A stretch of DNA of 5,307 nucleotides from Flavobacteriaceae bacterium (GCA_023141985.1 JAGLKH010000395.1:1-5307), one strand, 5' to 3'; positions 1 to 5,307 are shown, numbered from the stretch's first letter. Translations and numbers: made by a program. The notes: generated from the letters alone by a model not told the origin.

Positions 1-32
1 ATCAATTAGAATTTGTTGAAGCAGCCAAATAA
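1..32 (+). CDS. C-terminal tail of an unidentified protein (partial)
   Basis: The third forward frame reads QLEFVEAAK and then TAA at 30-32. The window edge cuts off the rest, so no function can be given. Ten codons prove little alone. The reason to believe it is a real gene end is positional: a repeat element starts at base 34, one nucleotide after this TAA, and the two other repeats in the window sit at the same distance from the stops of two clearly real genes. The gene would run in the same direction as the DCC gene that follows. Confidence 0.42.
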   Translation, partial: QLEFVEAAK

Positions 33-33
33 T

Positions 34-155
34 TGTCATTCCTGCGTAAGCAGACAAACCTTTAGGTTCAGCGCAGCTAATCCATTATAAATTGTAGCTA
101 TAATTATAAGATTCCCTACCCGATAGTTATAGGGACGGGATTCGAGATAATGATA
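34..155. repeat. Dispersed paired-end repeat element, degenerate copy
   Basis: The left end is TGTCATTCCTGCG followed by a small hairpin (CTGC 42-45, loop GTAA, GCAG 50-53), matching the aroC-side end of the element at 4767-4845. The right end, read on the minus strand from 156 to 141, is TTATCATTATCTCGAA. It differs at two positions from TTGTCATTCTCTCGAA of the solo copy at 3404-3429, so it is a diverged copy of the same terminus in inverted orientation. Between them lies AT-rich sequence and an imperfect stem (CCC 119-121 with GGG 132-134; CCCTA 114-118 can instead pair with TAGGG 130-134). The element fills the gap between the upstream stop (30-32) and the DCC gene. I see no transposase. 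It resembles a REP/BIME-like or MITE-like element in form only. Confidence 0.7.
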
Positions 156-158
156 AAA

Positions 159-578
159 ATGATTCATATACCCAAACATAAAAAACTAATATTATTTGAT
201 GGTGTTTGCAATCTTTGTAATGCTTCGGTTTTATATGTTATAAAAAGAGATAAAACTGATTTATTTATGTTTGCGACACTACAATCTAATATTGGCAAGC
301 AGATTATAGAAGAATATAATATTGATCCAAATAAAACAGATTCTATTATACTTTACGAATCTAAAAAGGGGATTTCATACAAATCTACTGCTGTCTTAAA
401 AATTGCATTTAATCTTACATTTCCTTCAAATTTGTCATCTGTGTTTTTAATTATTCCTGTATTTATCAGGAATTGGGTTTACGATTATATAGCTAAAAAT
501 CGTTATAAATGGTATGGTAAAAAAGAACAGTGTATGGTGCCTTCTCCAGAATTAGAAGCGAAATTTGTTTATGAATAG
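159..578 (+). CDS. DCC-family thiol-disulfide oxidoreductase-like protein (DUF393)
   Basis: This is a 139-residue protein with the hallmark of the DCC (DUF393) family near the N-terminus: LILFDGVCNLCN, giving Asp14, Cys17 and Cys20 in a DxxCxxC arrangement. A second family block near the C-terminus reads NRYKWYGKKEQC (114-125) followed by MVPSPELEAKF. The length is normal, so the gene looks intact. The CxxC pair suggests thiol-disulfide chemistry in a thioredoxin-like fold, but the true substrate of the family is not established. No signal peptide is visible. An in-frame ATG at 150 lies inside the terminal repeat of the upstream element, so I prefer ATG 159, which gives the family-like N-terminus MIHIPKHKKL. 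The stop is 6 bp from the stop of the convergent TPR-CPBP gene, leaving no room for a separate terminator. Confidence 0.88.
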   Translation: MIHIPKHKKLILFDGVCNLCNASVLYVIKRDKTDLFMFATLQSNIGKQIIEEYNIDPNKTDSIILYESKKGISYKSTAVLKIAFNLTFPSNLSSVFLIIPVFIRNWVYDYIAKNRYKWYGKKEQCMVPSPELEAKFVYE

Positions 579-584
579 CGTTAT

Positions 585-2459
585 CTAAAATCCTGGAATA
601 GGTGTTAACATCCTAGTAATGTAATAAAGTAGTAATAGAACAAAGAGGTTGTTTATTGCATGGAAAATAATACCTGTTAATAATCCATTAGTTTTCTTTA
701 CAGCATATCCCAATATTAATCCAAAAATAAAATAGAAAATAAATAGTCTTAAATTAAAATGTACAACTGCAAACAAAAAAGCTTGTAAAATATTGGCAAA
801 TTTAAAACCAATATGCTTCTCAGAAGATGAAAAAATTATACCTCTAAAAATAATTTCTTCAGAGAAAGGAACAATAACGGCAATAATTAATGCCGAAATA
901 GTAAATCCATAGTTGTTCATTAAGATTGCTATTTCTTCTTTTATGCTTAATATTTTTACAAAATTAACAGCTTCAGATAAATCAATAAAGTTTCCTAATA
1001 ATTTTAAAATTATTCCATTTCCAATTACAAATAGAACACCTAACACAATCATTCTTGTAAGTCTTAAATTTGAATTTAAAACGAACTTTATTCTTTTTTT
1101 ATTTAAAAATATAATTGTTGATACAAATAGCAGCGAAGAAAAAATTATCAATGAATTTGCAACAGTTAATTCATCTTCTAGTATCATATCATCATAATAA
1201 GATTGAGTAACTTCAAAAAATGAATTAACATAATCTTGATAATAAAACACAAAAATTATAATTGTCTGACTCAATAAATAGAAAAAACTAATAAGCCAAA
1301 AATGTTTTAATGTCCAATCTATAGCTAATTTGGGTTTGTCTTTAATATTTTTTTTACTAAAATATTTACCTAATGCATAAACAGGTAAAACCCACAAATA
1401 AGGGATTAAGAATATTATTAATATGAAAATAATCAACATTAATATGTGAGATAACTCACTGAAAGTCCATAGTTTAAAGGGGGCTTTAAAAAATATTTTT
1501 ATTCTTTTTATTCCCAAGAAATCATCATAGTAATTTTCTTGCTGCATTCGTCGATAACTTATTAGCATTGTTTCAGAATCGGAATAATTAATATCATGCT
1601 TTAATAATTTCTGCAAACTTGATAATCTATTCCATTCTTGAATAGTATCTTTTATTAAATAATTACGAGCAAGTTTGTAATCGTTTTCTTTTAAAAATAT
1701 TTTATATAAACTCTCATTATTTACTAATGTTGAATCTTTTTGTCTAACTCTTTCAAATACCCTTAAAGCTTCTGAATATTTGCCAAGCTTAATCAATATA
1801 TTTCCTTTTTGATTTAATTCCCATGCTTTACTATCAAAATGCAAAGATGACATTAGGTTTTCTAGTGCGCTTGTTTTATTTCCAAGCCTTAAATAAATAT
1901 TAGATATAAGTATGGATAAATCTAAACTATCACTAAATCTCTCTGCTTTTTCAGCATAAGAAAGTGCCTTATAATCATTATCTTCAGAAAAATAATTAGC
2001 ACCAATTTCAAATAATTTACTTGTTTGATGATAATCCCATTTAGACTTATCAGTATCATAAGAATCAAGTATTTCATTTAAAAAACTTCCCCTATCTTCT
2101 CCATATAAATTTTCCAGTTTATATAATTTTACACTTGGATGGTTTGGATTTGATAAATAAAGTTTCTCAATGCACTTCTCGGTTTCCTCATAATTTAAAT
2201 CGTAGCCTTCATATTCATCATAATACGCACTGCCAATAAATTTACATCTGTAGAGTTTAACCTCTATTTCATCCGGGTGCATATTAATATAGTTATCATA
2301 CTTTGTCAAAATCTCTTGAAACCTTATGTCTTTCGAATCTTTTAAAGTTTCTACAAATAATTCAAAACTATTATTTTGATTTACTAATATTTCTTGTGCA
2401 TAACTAGAAGTGGAAAGAATAAAAAGAATAAGTTGGAATAATCTGAATTTTATTTTCAT
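585..2459 (-). CDS. TPR-repeat protein with C-terminal CPBP (CAAX/Abi) intramembrane protease domain
   Basis: This 624-residue protein starts with a signal peptide (lysine-rich start, hydrophobic 7-16, likely cut after Ala21 in SSYA-QE). Residues about 23-310 are a soluble helical region. From about 144 to 275 they show roughly 34-residue TPR-like units, e.g. 178-210 and 211-243 (GKYSEALRVFERV). About eight hydrophobic segments follow (roughly 336-362, 384-406, 433-451, 468-489, 517-533, 553-569, 571-587, 592-615). The CPBP motifs are complete: EEIIFRG with Glu534, Glu535 and Arg539; FAVVH with His567; and HAINN with His600 and Asn603/604. The active site therefore appears intact. Family members are intramembrane glutamic-type proteases (Rce1-like) or Abi/bacteriocin-immunity proteins. 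Which substrate the TPR region recruits is unknown. An exported TPR region is my inference from the signal peptide. The gene seems more AT-rich than the symporter and aroC. Its ATG is 4 nt after the stop of a gene fragment, so it was probably read from an operon that has since decayed. Confidence 0.87.
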   Translation of the reverse strand: MKIKFRLFQLILFILSTSSYAQEILVNQNNSFELFVETLKDSKDIRFQEILTKYDNYINMHPDEIEVKLYRCKFIGSAYYDEYEGYDLNYEETEKCIEKLYLSNPNHPSVKLYKLENLYGEDRGSFLNEILDSYDTDKSKWDYHQTSKLFEIGANYFSEDNDYKALSYAEKAERFSDSLDLSILISNIYLRLGNKTSALENLMSSLHFDSKAWELNQKGNILIKLGKYSEALRVFERVRQKDSTLVNNESLYKIFLKENDYKLARNYLIKDTIQEWNRLSSLQKLLKHDINYSDSETMLISYRRMQQENYYDDFLGIKRIKIFFKAPFKLWTFSELSHILMLIIFILIIFLIPYLWVLPVYALGKYFSKKNIKDKPKLAIDWTLKHFWLISFFYLLSQTIIIFVFYYQDYVNSFFEVTQSYYDDMILEDELTVANSLIIFSSLLFVSTIIFLNKKRIKFVLNSNLRLTRMIVLGVLFVIGNGIILKLLGNFIDLSEAVNFVKILSIKEEIAILMNNYGFTISALIIAVIVPFSEEIIFRGIIFSSSEKHIGFKFANILQAFLFAVVHFNLRLFIFYFIFGLILGYAVKKTNGLLTGIIFHAINNLFVLLLLYYITRMLTPIPGF

Positions 2460-2463
2460 AAAT

Positions 2464-2592
2464 CTATTTTAAGCTCTTTAAAATAAAATCTAAATTTTTA
2501 TTTGAGTTATTGTTACTTAAATAAGAATCTGTAATATATTTTGATGGAATTGCTAATCCTAAGTTTTGAATCTTTTTTATGGTTTCAATATA
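2464..2592 (-). pseudogene. Unrecognised C-terminal gene fragment
   Basis: A 42-codon open stretch on the minus strand has no start codon and ends with TAG at 2464-2466. It begins YIETIKKIQNLGLAIPSKYI and ends NLDFILKSLK. It looks like protein rather than noise: an amphipathic lysine-rich helix, a proline turn and a hydrophobic ending. I do not recognise the family. It lies in the same frame as the N-formylglutamate-amidohydrolase-like remnant and is separated from it only by the TAA at 2593-2595. It could be the far end of that gene after an internal deletion, or the tail of a different lost gene. Its stop is 4 nt before the ATG of the TPR-CPBP gene, as expected for the preceding cistron of an operon. 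Confidence 0.35.
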
Positions 2593-2861
2593 TTATAAGG
2601 TTACTTTTCCTGTAAGCAAAATAGGCTGAGAAACGACCATATTTTTAGTTTCAGGATCTTCTTCATACCACCTCTCGTATCCACTATGTAAACAATTACC
2701 CCAAAGTTCTTTTCTAAACTGATGTCCATCATGAATTGCTGTACATACATATGGTACATATTCTTCTATCTTTAAAGTAAATGAATAGTCTGATGCAATG
2801 GCATGAAAATCTCTTCAACTCCAATTTTTGCAATAATGTCTTCTACAGAAAGTTTAATCAT
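2593..2861 (-). pseudogene. N-formylglutamate amidohydrolase-like gene remnant (frameshifted, truncated)
   Basis: Translation from ATG 2859-2861 (MIKLSVEDIIAKIGVEE) runs 17 codons in one frame. The protein then continues in another frame from 2811 as DFHAIASDYSFTLKIEEYVP, followed by YVCTAIHDGHQFRKEL and ERWYEEDPETKNMV, until TAA at 2593-2595. Restoring one base at GAG|ATTTT (as GAGGATTTT) joins the two frames without a gap. The HDGH and EEDPETK segments resemble the N-terminal part of the N-formylglutamate amidohydrolase (FGase) family, whose pattern is His-x-Gly followed by a DPxTD-like stretch. The family assignment is from memory and moderately secure. Only about 89 codons remain, so most of the catalytic domain is missing after SQPI. 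The start is 3 nt after the stop of the TerB-like gene, so the two were one operon. A product with this activity is not expected. Confidence 0.62.
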
Positions 2862-2864
2862 GTT

Positions 2865-3194
2865 CTATTTAAGAATCTTTTTTAAATACAAAAACATGTT
2901 ATGCTCTAAGTTATCATAATCACCATCTGAAAGGAATAATAACTTAATATCAACAAATAAAGACTCTAAATCATCTTTTGAATAGTTATGCTGTTTTAAT
3001 CCATTAATGATTTTTTGAAGACTTTGATAATCGTTGTCTTTATCAAACTCATCATGTATTCTTTGGAATGTTTGCATATCTACTATAGATATGATAATAT
3101 TCTTTTCTGCATTTGACTCTACAAAATCTGTATTAGCCATGTAAAGCATAATATATGCTACAAGTTCATCTTTTGTCCAATTATTATGATTCAT
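2865..3194 (-). CDS. Small conserved hypothetical protein, TerB-like
   Basis: This intact 109-residue, acidic, mostly helical protein has no signal peptide or membrane segment, so it should be cytoplasmic. It begins MNHNNWTKDELVAYIMLYMA, carries an acidic stretch DEFDKDNDY (48-56) and ends with FLSDGDYDNLEHNMFLYLKKIL (in part 87-108). The two stretches of the form 'A-N-T-D-F-x-E-S-x-x-E' and 'S-D-G-D-Y-D-x-L-E' resemble the Asp/Glu helix pattern of TerB-like (tellurite resistance, DUF533-like) proteins. That link is tentative, and no function is established. The start follows the ATP-grasp remnant's stop by 2 nt (TAA-AA-ATG) and its stop precedes the FGase-like remnant's ATG by 3 nt. It is the only intact member of a decayed operon. 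Its own translation may once have depended on coupling to the lost upstream gene. Confidence 0.72.
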   Translation of the reverse strand: MNHNNWTKDELVAYIMLYMANTDFVESNAEKNIIISIVDMQTFQRIHDEFDKDNDYQSLQKIINGLKQHNYSKDDLESLFVDIKLLFLSDGDYDNLEHNMFLYLKKILK

Positions 3195-3196
3195 TT

Positions 3197-3388
3197 TTAA
3201 GCGTTTTCTACTGTATTTCTAAGTCTGGTGCGTCTATCAAAAGCTTGTAATTTATCAAGGACTTTGCTTTCCAAAAAATCTATTACTTTCTCTTCAACCT
3301 TGATTTTTGATTTATATACTTTGTTTATATAAGTAATTCCGCCTGGTGACATAACATCTATTTGACTAAAAACGGATATACAATTAAT
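3197..3388 (-). pseudogene. ATP-grasp (glutathione synthase-like) gene, C-terminal remnant
   Basis: On the minus strand an open stretch runs from just after an in-frame TAA (3389-3391) to TAA at 3197-3199. It reads SQIDVMSPGGITYINKVYK and continues with KVIDFLESKVLDKLQAFDR. IDVMSPGGI matches the C-terminal metal-binding strand of glutathione-synthase/RimK-type ATP-grasp enzymes, whose usual form is E-I-N-V-x-S-P. Here the Glu is Gln and the Asn is Asp, which also suggests relaxed selection. Only about 60 of roughly 300 or more residues remain; the ATP-binding domains are gone. An internal ATG (3350-3352) could start a 51-residue peptide, but I do not think it is a real gene. The truncated end lies next to the half-repeat at 3404-3429, a plausible deletion breakpoint. 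The stop is 2 nt before the TerB-like gene. Confidence 0.6.
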
Positions 3389-3403
3389 TTAATATCTCTT
3401 ATG

Positions 3404-3429
3404 AGATTCCCTTCTTCGAGAGAATGACA
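3404..3429. repeat. Solo half-copy of the dispersed repeat, just after the symporter stop
   Basis: Read on the minus strand this is TGTCATTCTCTCGAAG followed by AAGGGAATCT. It matches one arm of the 4767-4845 element (TGTCATTCCCTCGAAG, GAGGGAATCT) with two differences. It can fold into a hairpin of ATTCTCTC (3425-3418) and AAGGGAAT (3413-3406) around the loop GAAG, with one G-T pair and one mismatch. The symporter stop codon is at 3431-3433, so the repeat starts one nucleotide after it. No partner arm is visible between here and 3200, so this is half of an element. No T-run follows the stem in the direction of symporter transcription, so it is not a standard intrinsic terminator. Confidence 0.65.
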
Positions 3430-3430
3430 A

Positions 3431-4756
3431 TTATCTCACTTCTTCATAATGGTCATCCCAATCTTTAACATGAGGTTTTCCAAGTTTCCCAACAGATTTA
3501 GCAACAATCATGGCTACCATTGCATCTCCTGTTACGTTAACCACAGTACGGCACATATCTAAAGGCCGGTCTACAGCAAATATGAGCGCAAGGCCTATTG
3601 GTAATAATTCTGGAGGAAGACCTACAGATTCTAACACAATAACTAGCATTACCATTCCTGCTCCTGGAACTGCAGCACTCCCAATCGAAGCCAATAAAGC
3701 AGTCAAAACAATGGTTATCTGATCTCCAAATGTGAGGTCCAGACCTAAAGCTTGAAATATAAAAACAGCAGCAACAGCCTGATACAAACTTGTGCCATCC
3801 ATATTAATCGTGGCGCCTACAGGTAAGACAAAACTGGAAACTTCTTTATCTACTCCAATATGTTCCTCTACACGTTCCATAGTAACTGGCAGTGTAGCAG
3901 CACTACTACTCGTGGAAAATGCCAATAATTGTGCTGGACTGATCTCTTTTAAAAACCAAAATGGATTTTTCTTAGTAAAGGTTGTGACAATTGTGACATA
4001 AAAAACGATCATTAATACTAATCCTAGAACAACTACGCCAGCATATTGGGCTAGTGCAACTAAGATATCCGAATCGCCCGAAGATACAACCACACTAGCT
4101 AAAAGTGCAAACACAGCATAAGGTGCTGTAAGCATTATAAGATCTACCATTTTAAGGACAACGTCGTTTAATGAATCAAAAAAGTTTTTAAGTGGCATTG
4201 CCCTCTTTTCTCCAATTAATAGCATTGAAATACCTAAAAATATCGAGAAAAAAATCACCTGGAGCATCAATCTATTATCACTCATTGCCTTGAATGCGTT
4301 ATCGGGAACCATATCCTCTAAAAATTGTAATGGACCACTTTCTACTTGTTTTGTAGCCTCATCAATTTTTGCTTTTACTCCACTAGTGCCTGAATAGGTA
4401 CTTGTAAGTTTTGTAATAGTCTCTTCTGAAACGCCATCACCTGGCTGTAAAACATTGACTAACAGTAATCCAATAGAAATTGCAATTACAGTTGTAATTA
4501 CATAAGTTATAATAGTACGTATACCAATTCTTTTAAACTTTGAAATATCCTTAAGATCAGAAATTCCCTTTATTAAAGATGCTAGAATTAACGGTATCGC
4601 AATAAGCTTTAATAGTTTAACAAAAATAGTTCCTAAAGGTTTTATCCAATCGGCTGAAAATTCCTTGCCCCCATCAATTTGTAGCATAACGAACCCAAAT
4701 AGCAAACCGAGTACCATTCCTATTAATATTTTCCAATGTAATTCTAGTTTTTTCAT
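3431..4756 (-). CDS. Dicarboxylate/amino acid:cation symporter (DAACS, SLC1/Glt family)
   Basis: This 441-residue inner-membrane transporter is full length for the family. The hallmark motifs appear in order: the serine-rich hairpin 1 tip STSSSAATLP (281-290), NMDGT of TM7 (318-322), the hairpin 2 stretch ASIGSAAVPGAG (356-367), and TM8 DRPLDMCRTVVNVTGD (396-411). By alignment to the archaeal homologue GltPh, Asp400, Arg403, Thr404 and Asn407 match the substrate-binding Asp394, Arg397, Thr398 and Asn401, and Asp411 matches sodium-site Asp405. Arg403 predicts an acidic substrate such as glutamate, aspartate or a C4-dicarboxylate; neutral amino-acid members lack it. Cys402 stands where GltPh has Gly396. 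A polar stretch at about 104-160 between TM3 and TM4 makes that loop long. The start ATG is 10 nt downstream of the paired-hairpin repeat, and aroC lies upstream in the same direction. I see no clear separate promoter, so read-through from aroC is possible. Confidence 0.95.
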   Translation of the reverse strand: MKKLELHWKILIGMVLGLLFGFVMLQIDGGKEFSADWIKPLGTIFVKLLKLIAIPLILASLIKGISDLKDISKFKRIGIRTIITYVITTVIAISIGLLLVNVLQPGDGVSEETITKLTSTYSGTSGVKAKIDEATKQVESGPLQFLEDMVPDNAFKAMSDNRLMLQVIFFSIFLGISMLLIGEKRAMPLKNFFDSLNDVVLKMVDLIMLTAPYAVFALLASVVVSSGDSDILVALAQYAGVVVLGLVLMIVFYVTIVTTFTKKNPFWFLKEISPAQLLAFSTSSSAATLPVTMERVEEHIGVDKEVSSFVLPVGATINMDGTSLYQAVAAVFIFQALGLDLTFGDQITIVLTALLASIGSAAVPGAGMVMLVIVLESVGLPPELLPIGLALIFAVDRPLDMCRTVVNVTGDAMVAMIVAKSVGKLGKPHVKDWDDHYEEVR

Positions 4757-4766
4757 AAGTTATATT

Positions 4767-4845
4767 TGTCATTCCCTCGAAGGAGGGAATCTGTTTTTAT
4801 TAAATCTTTTCCTTTTTATGGATTCCTGCTTTCGCAGGAATGACA
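4767..4845. repeat. Paired-hairpin repeat element with 9-bp inverted ends
   Basis: The 79-bp element fills nearly all of the aroC-symporter gap. It is bounded by perfect inverted ends, TGTCATTCC (4767-4775) and GGAATGACA (4837-4845). Inside each end is a perfect 8-bp stem with a 4-nt loop: ATTCCCTC (4771-4778) with GAGGGAAT (4783-4790), and ATTCCTGC (4822-4829) with GCAGGAAT (4834-4841). The two arms share the outer TGTCATTCC but have different stem bottoms, so they are related and not identical. The aroC stop begins one nucleotide beyond the right end. The form is that of a REP doublet (BIME) or a tiny MITE. In the direction of transcription neither stem is followed by a T-run, so intrinsic termination is unlikely. 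Stabilising the aroC mRNA 3' end, or partial attenuation before the symporter, is possible but not shown. Confidence 0.85.
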
Positions 4846-4846
4846 G

Positions 4847-5307
4847 TTAGTTATATATTTTATTCAGTAACCAATAATCGGCTATTACTAAAGCTGCCAT
4901 TGCTTCAACTATAGGTACAGCTCTTGGTACAACGCAAGGATCATGTCGACCTTTGCCTTGCATTTCAACAATATTTCCACTTTTATCTAAAGTATTTTGT
5001 TTTTGCATAATTGTTGCTACTGGCTTAAAAGCTACTCGAAAATAAATATCCATTCCGTTACTTATACCACCTTGTATGCCTCCTGAAAGATTAGTTTGCG
5101 TTGTCCCATCTTCATTAAACAAATCGTTATGTTCGCTACCCTTCATTGTAACACCACAAAATCCACTACCATATTCAAAACCTTTTACAGCATTTATAGA
5201 AAGCATTGCTTTACCAAGTTCTGCTTGCAATCTATCAAAAACAGGTTCTCCTAAACCAATAGGTACATTTTGTAATACACAAGTAACAGTACCTCCAATG
5301 GTATCAC
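4847..5307 (-). CDS. aroC: Chorismate synthase, C-terminal part (cut by window edge)
   Basis: The frame is open from the right edge to TAA at 4847-4849 and gives the last 152 residues of a protein that is normally about 350 long. Chorismate synthase carries out the last step of the shikimate pathway in the cytoplasm: EPSP loses phosphate to give chorismate, with reduced FMN as cofactor. Recognisable blocks, numbered from the visible start, are [10 protein letters not shown] (1-10), [20 protein letters not shown] (17-36), [11 protein letters not shown] (74-84) and the family signature [18 protein letters not shown] (120-137). The fragment is intact to its natural end and shows no damage. A TTG codon at 5228-5230 is only an internal leucine; the coding frame clearly continues through it and off the edge. 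The gene reads toward the symporter, with a paired-hairpin repeat starting one nucleotide after its stop. Confidence 0.97.
   Translation of the reverse strand, partial: DTIGGTVTCVLQNVPIGLGEPVFDRLQAELGKAMLSINAVKGFEYGSGFCGVTMKGSEHNDLFNEDGTTQTNLSGGIQGGISNGMDIYFRVAFKPVATIMQKQNTLDKSGNIVEMQGKGRHDPCVVPRAVPIVEAMAALVIADYWLLNKIYN

Noticed and set aside
34..155. Repeats read as a CRISPR array or as a small RNA gene
   Set aside because: There are only three scattered copies with inverted arms and no regular spacers, and no cas genes. Nothing shows a promoter or a conserved RNA fold beyond the short stems.
913..1197. Plus-strand 94-codon open frame
   Set aside because: It lies entirely within the TPR-CPBP gene on the other strand, where the CPBP motifs prove the minus-strand frame. 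It is a shadow frame.
585..2459. TPR-CPBP protein as a phage-defence (abortive infection) gene
   Set aside because: CPBP proteins are labelled Abi in databases, but the family also covers prenyl-protein proteases and bacteriocin immunity. There is no toxin, nuclease or other defence gene here, so a defence role cannot be supported.
3200..3352. 51-codon minus-strand frame with an ATG at 3350-3352 as a small gene
   Set aside because: The coding-like sequence continues upstream of that ATG and matches the interior of an ATP-grasp C-terminus, so this is a remnant and not a small gene.
3510..4001. Two plus-strand open frames (3510-3722 and 3792-4001)
   Set aside because: Both are opposite the symporter, whose family motifs are unambiguous. 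Their translations look like reverse-strand artefacts.
4771..4800. Hairpin followed by a T-run on the plus strand, a possible intrinsic terminator
   Set aside because: The stem and TTTTT would work only for plus-strand transcription, and no plus-strand gene ends here. In the direction of aroC and the symporter no T-run follows either stem.
4665..4850. Plus-strand 61-codon open frame ending in a CFRRNDS-like tail
   Set aside because: The first half is antisense to the symporter N-terminus and the second half is a translation of the hairpin repeat. It has no independent coding signal.

Overview
The window is AT-rich and looks like the chromosome of a member of the Flavobacteriaceae (Bacteroidota). 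The evidence is the chorismate synthase C-terminus, the DCC-family protein, the DAACS symporter and the lack of clear Shine-Dalgarno sequences. This assignment comes from recognising protein families, not from a search.

Layout from left to right: the last codons of a plus-strand gene (1-32); a dispersed repeat element (34-155); a plus-strand DCC-family thiol-disulfide oxidoreductase-like gene (159-578). Everything from 585 to the end is on the minus strand. Reading in that direction from the right edge, it runs: the C-terminal 152 residues of chorismate synthase AroC (4847-5307); a 79-bp paired-hairpin repeat (4767-4845); an intact glutamate/dicarboxylate:cation symporter (3431-4756); a solo half-repeat (3404-3429); a decayed gene cluster (2464-3388); and a 624-residue protein with a signal peptide, TPR-like repeats and a CPBP (CAAX/Abi) intramembrane protease domain (585-2459). 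The last gene converges on the DCC gene with 6 bp between the stops.

The decayed cluster holds the last ~60 codons of an ATP-grasp, glutathione-synthase-like gene; one intact 109-residue TerB-like small protein; a frameshifted N-terminal piece of an N-formylglutamate-amidohydrolase-like gene; and an unrecognised C-terminal fragment ending 4 nt before the TPR-CPBP start codon. Spacings of 2-4 nt between these pieces show that they were once a tight operon.

The clearest signal not explained by genes is the repeat family. Each of its three copies starts exactly one nucleotide after a TAA stop codon, with the sense-strand pattern TAA-N-TGTCATTC. Two copies are bounded by inverted TGTCATTCC-type ends, and one supplies an apparent ATG just upstream of the likely true start of the DCC gene. 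I see no complete new defence or mobile system. The genes are mostly housekeeping or transport, and the interest lies in the repeats and the gene decay.
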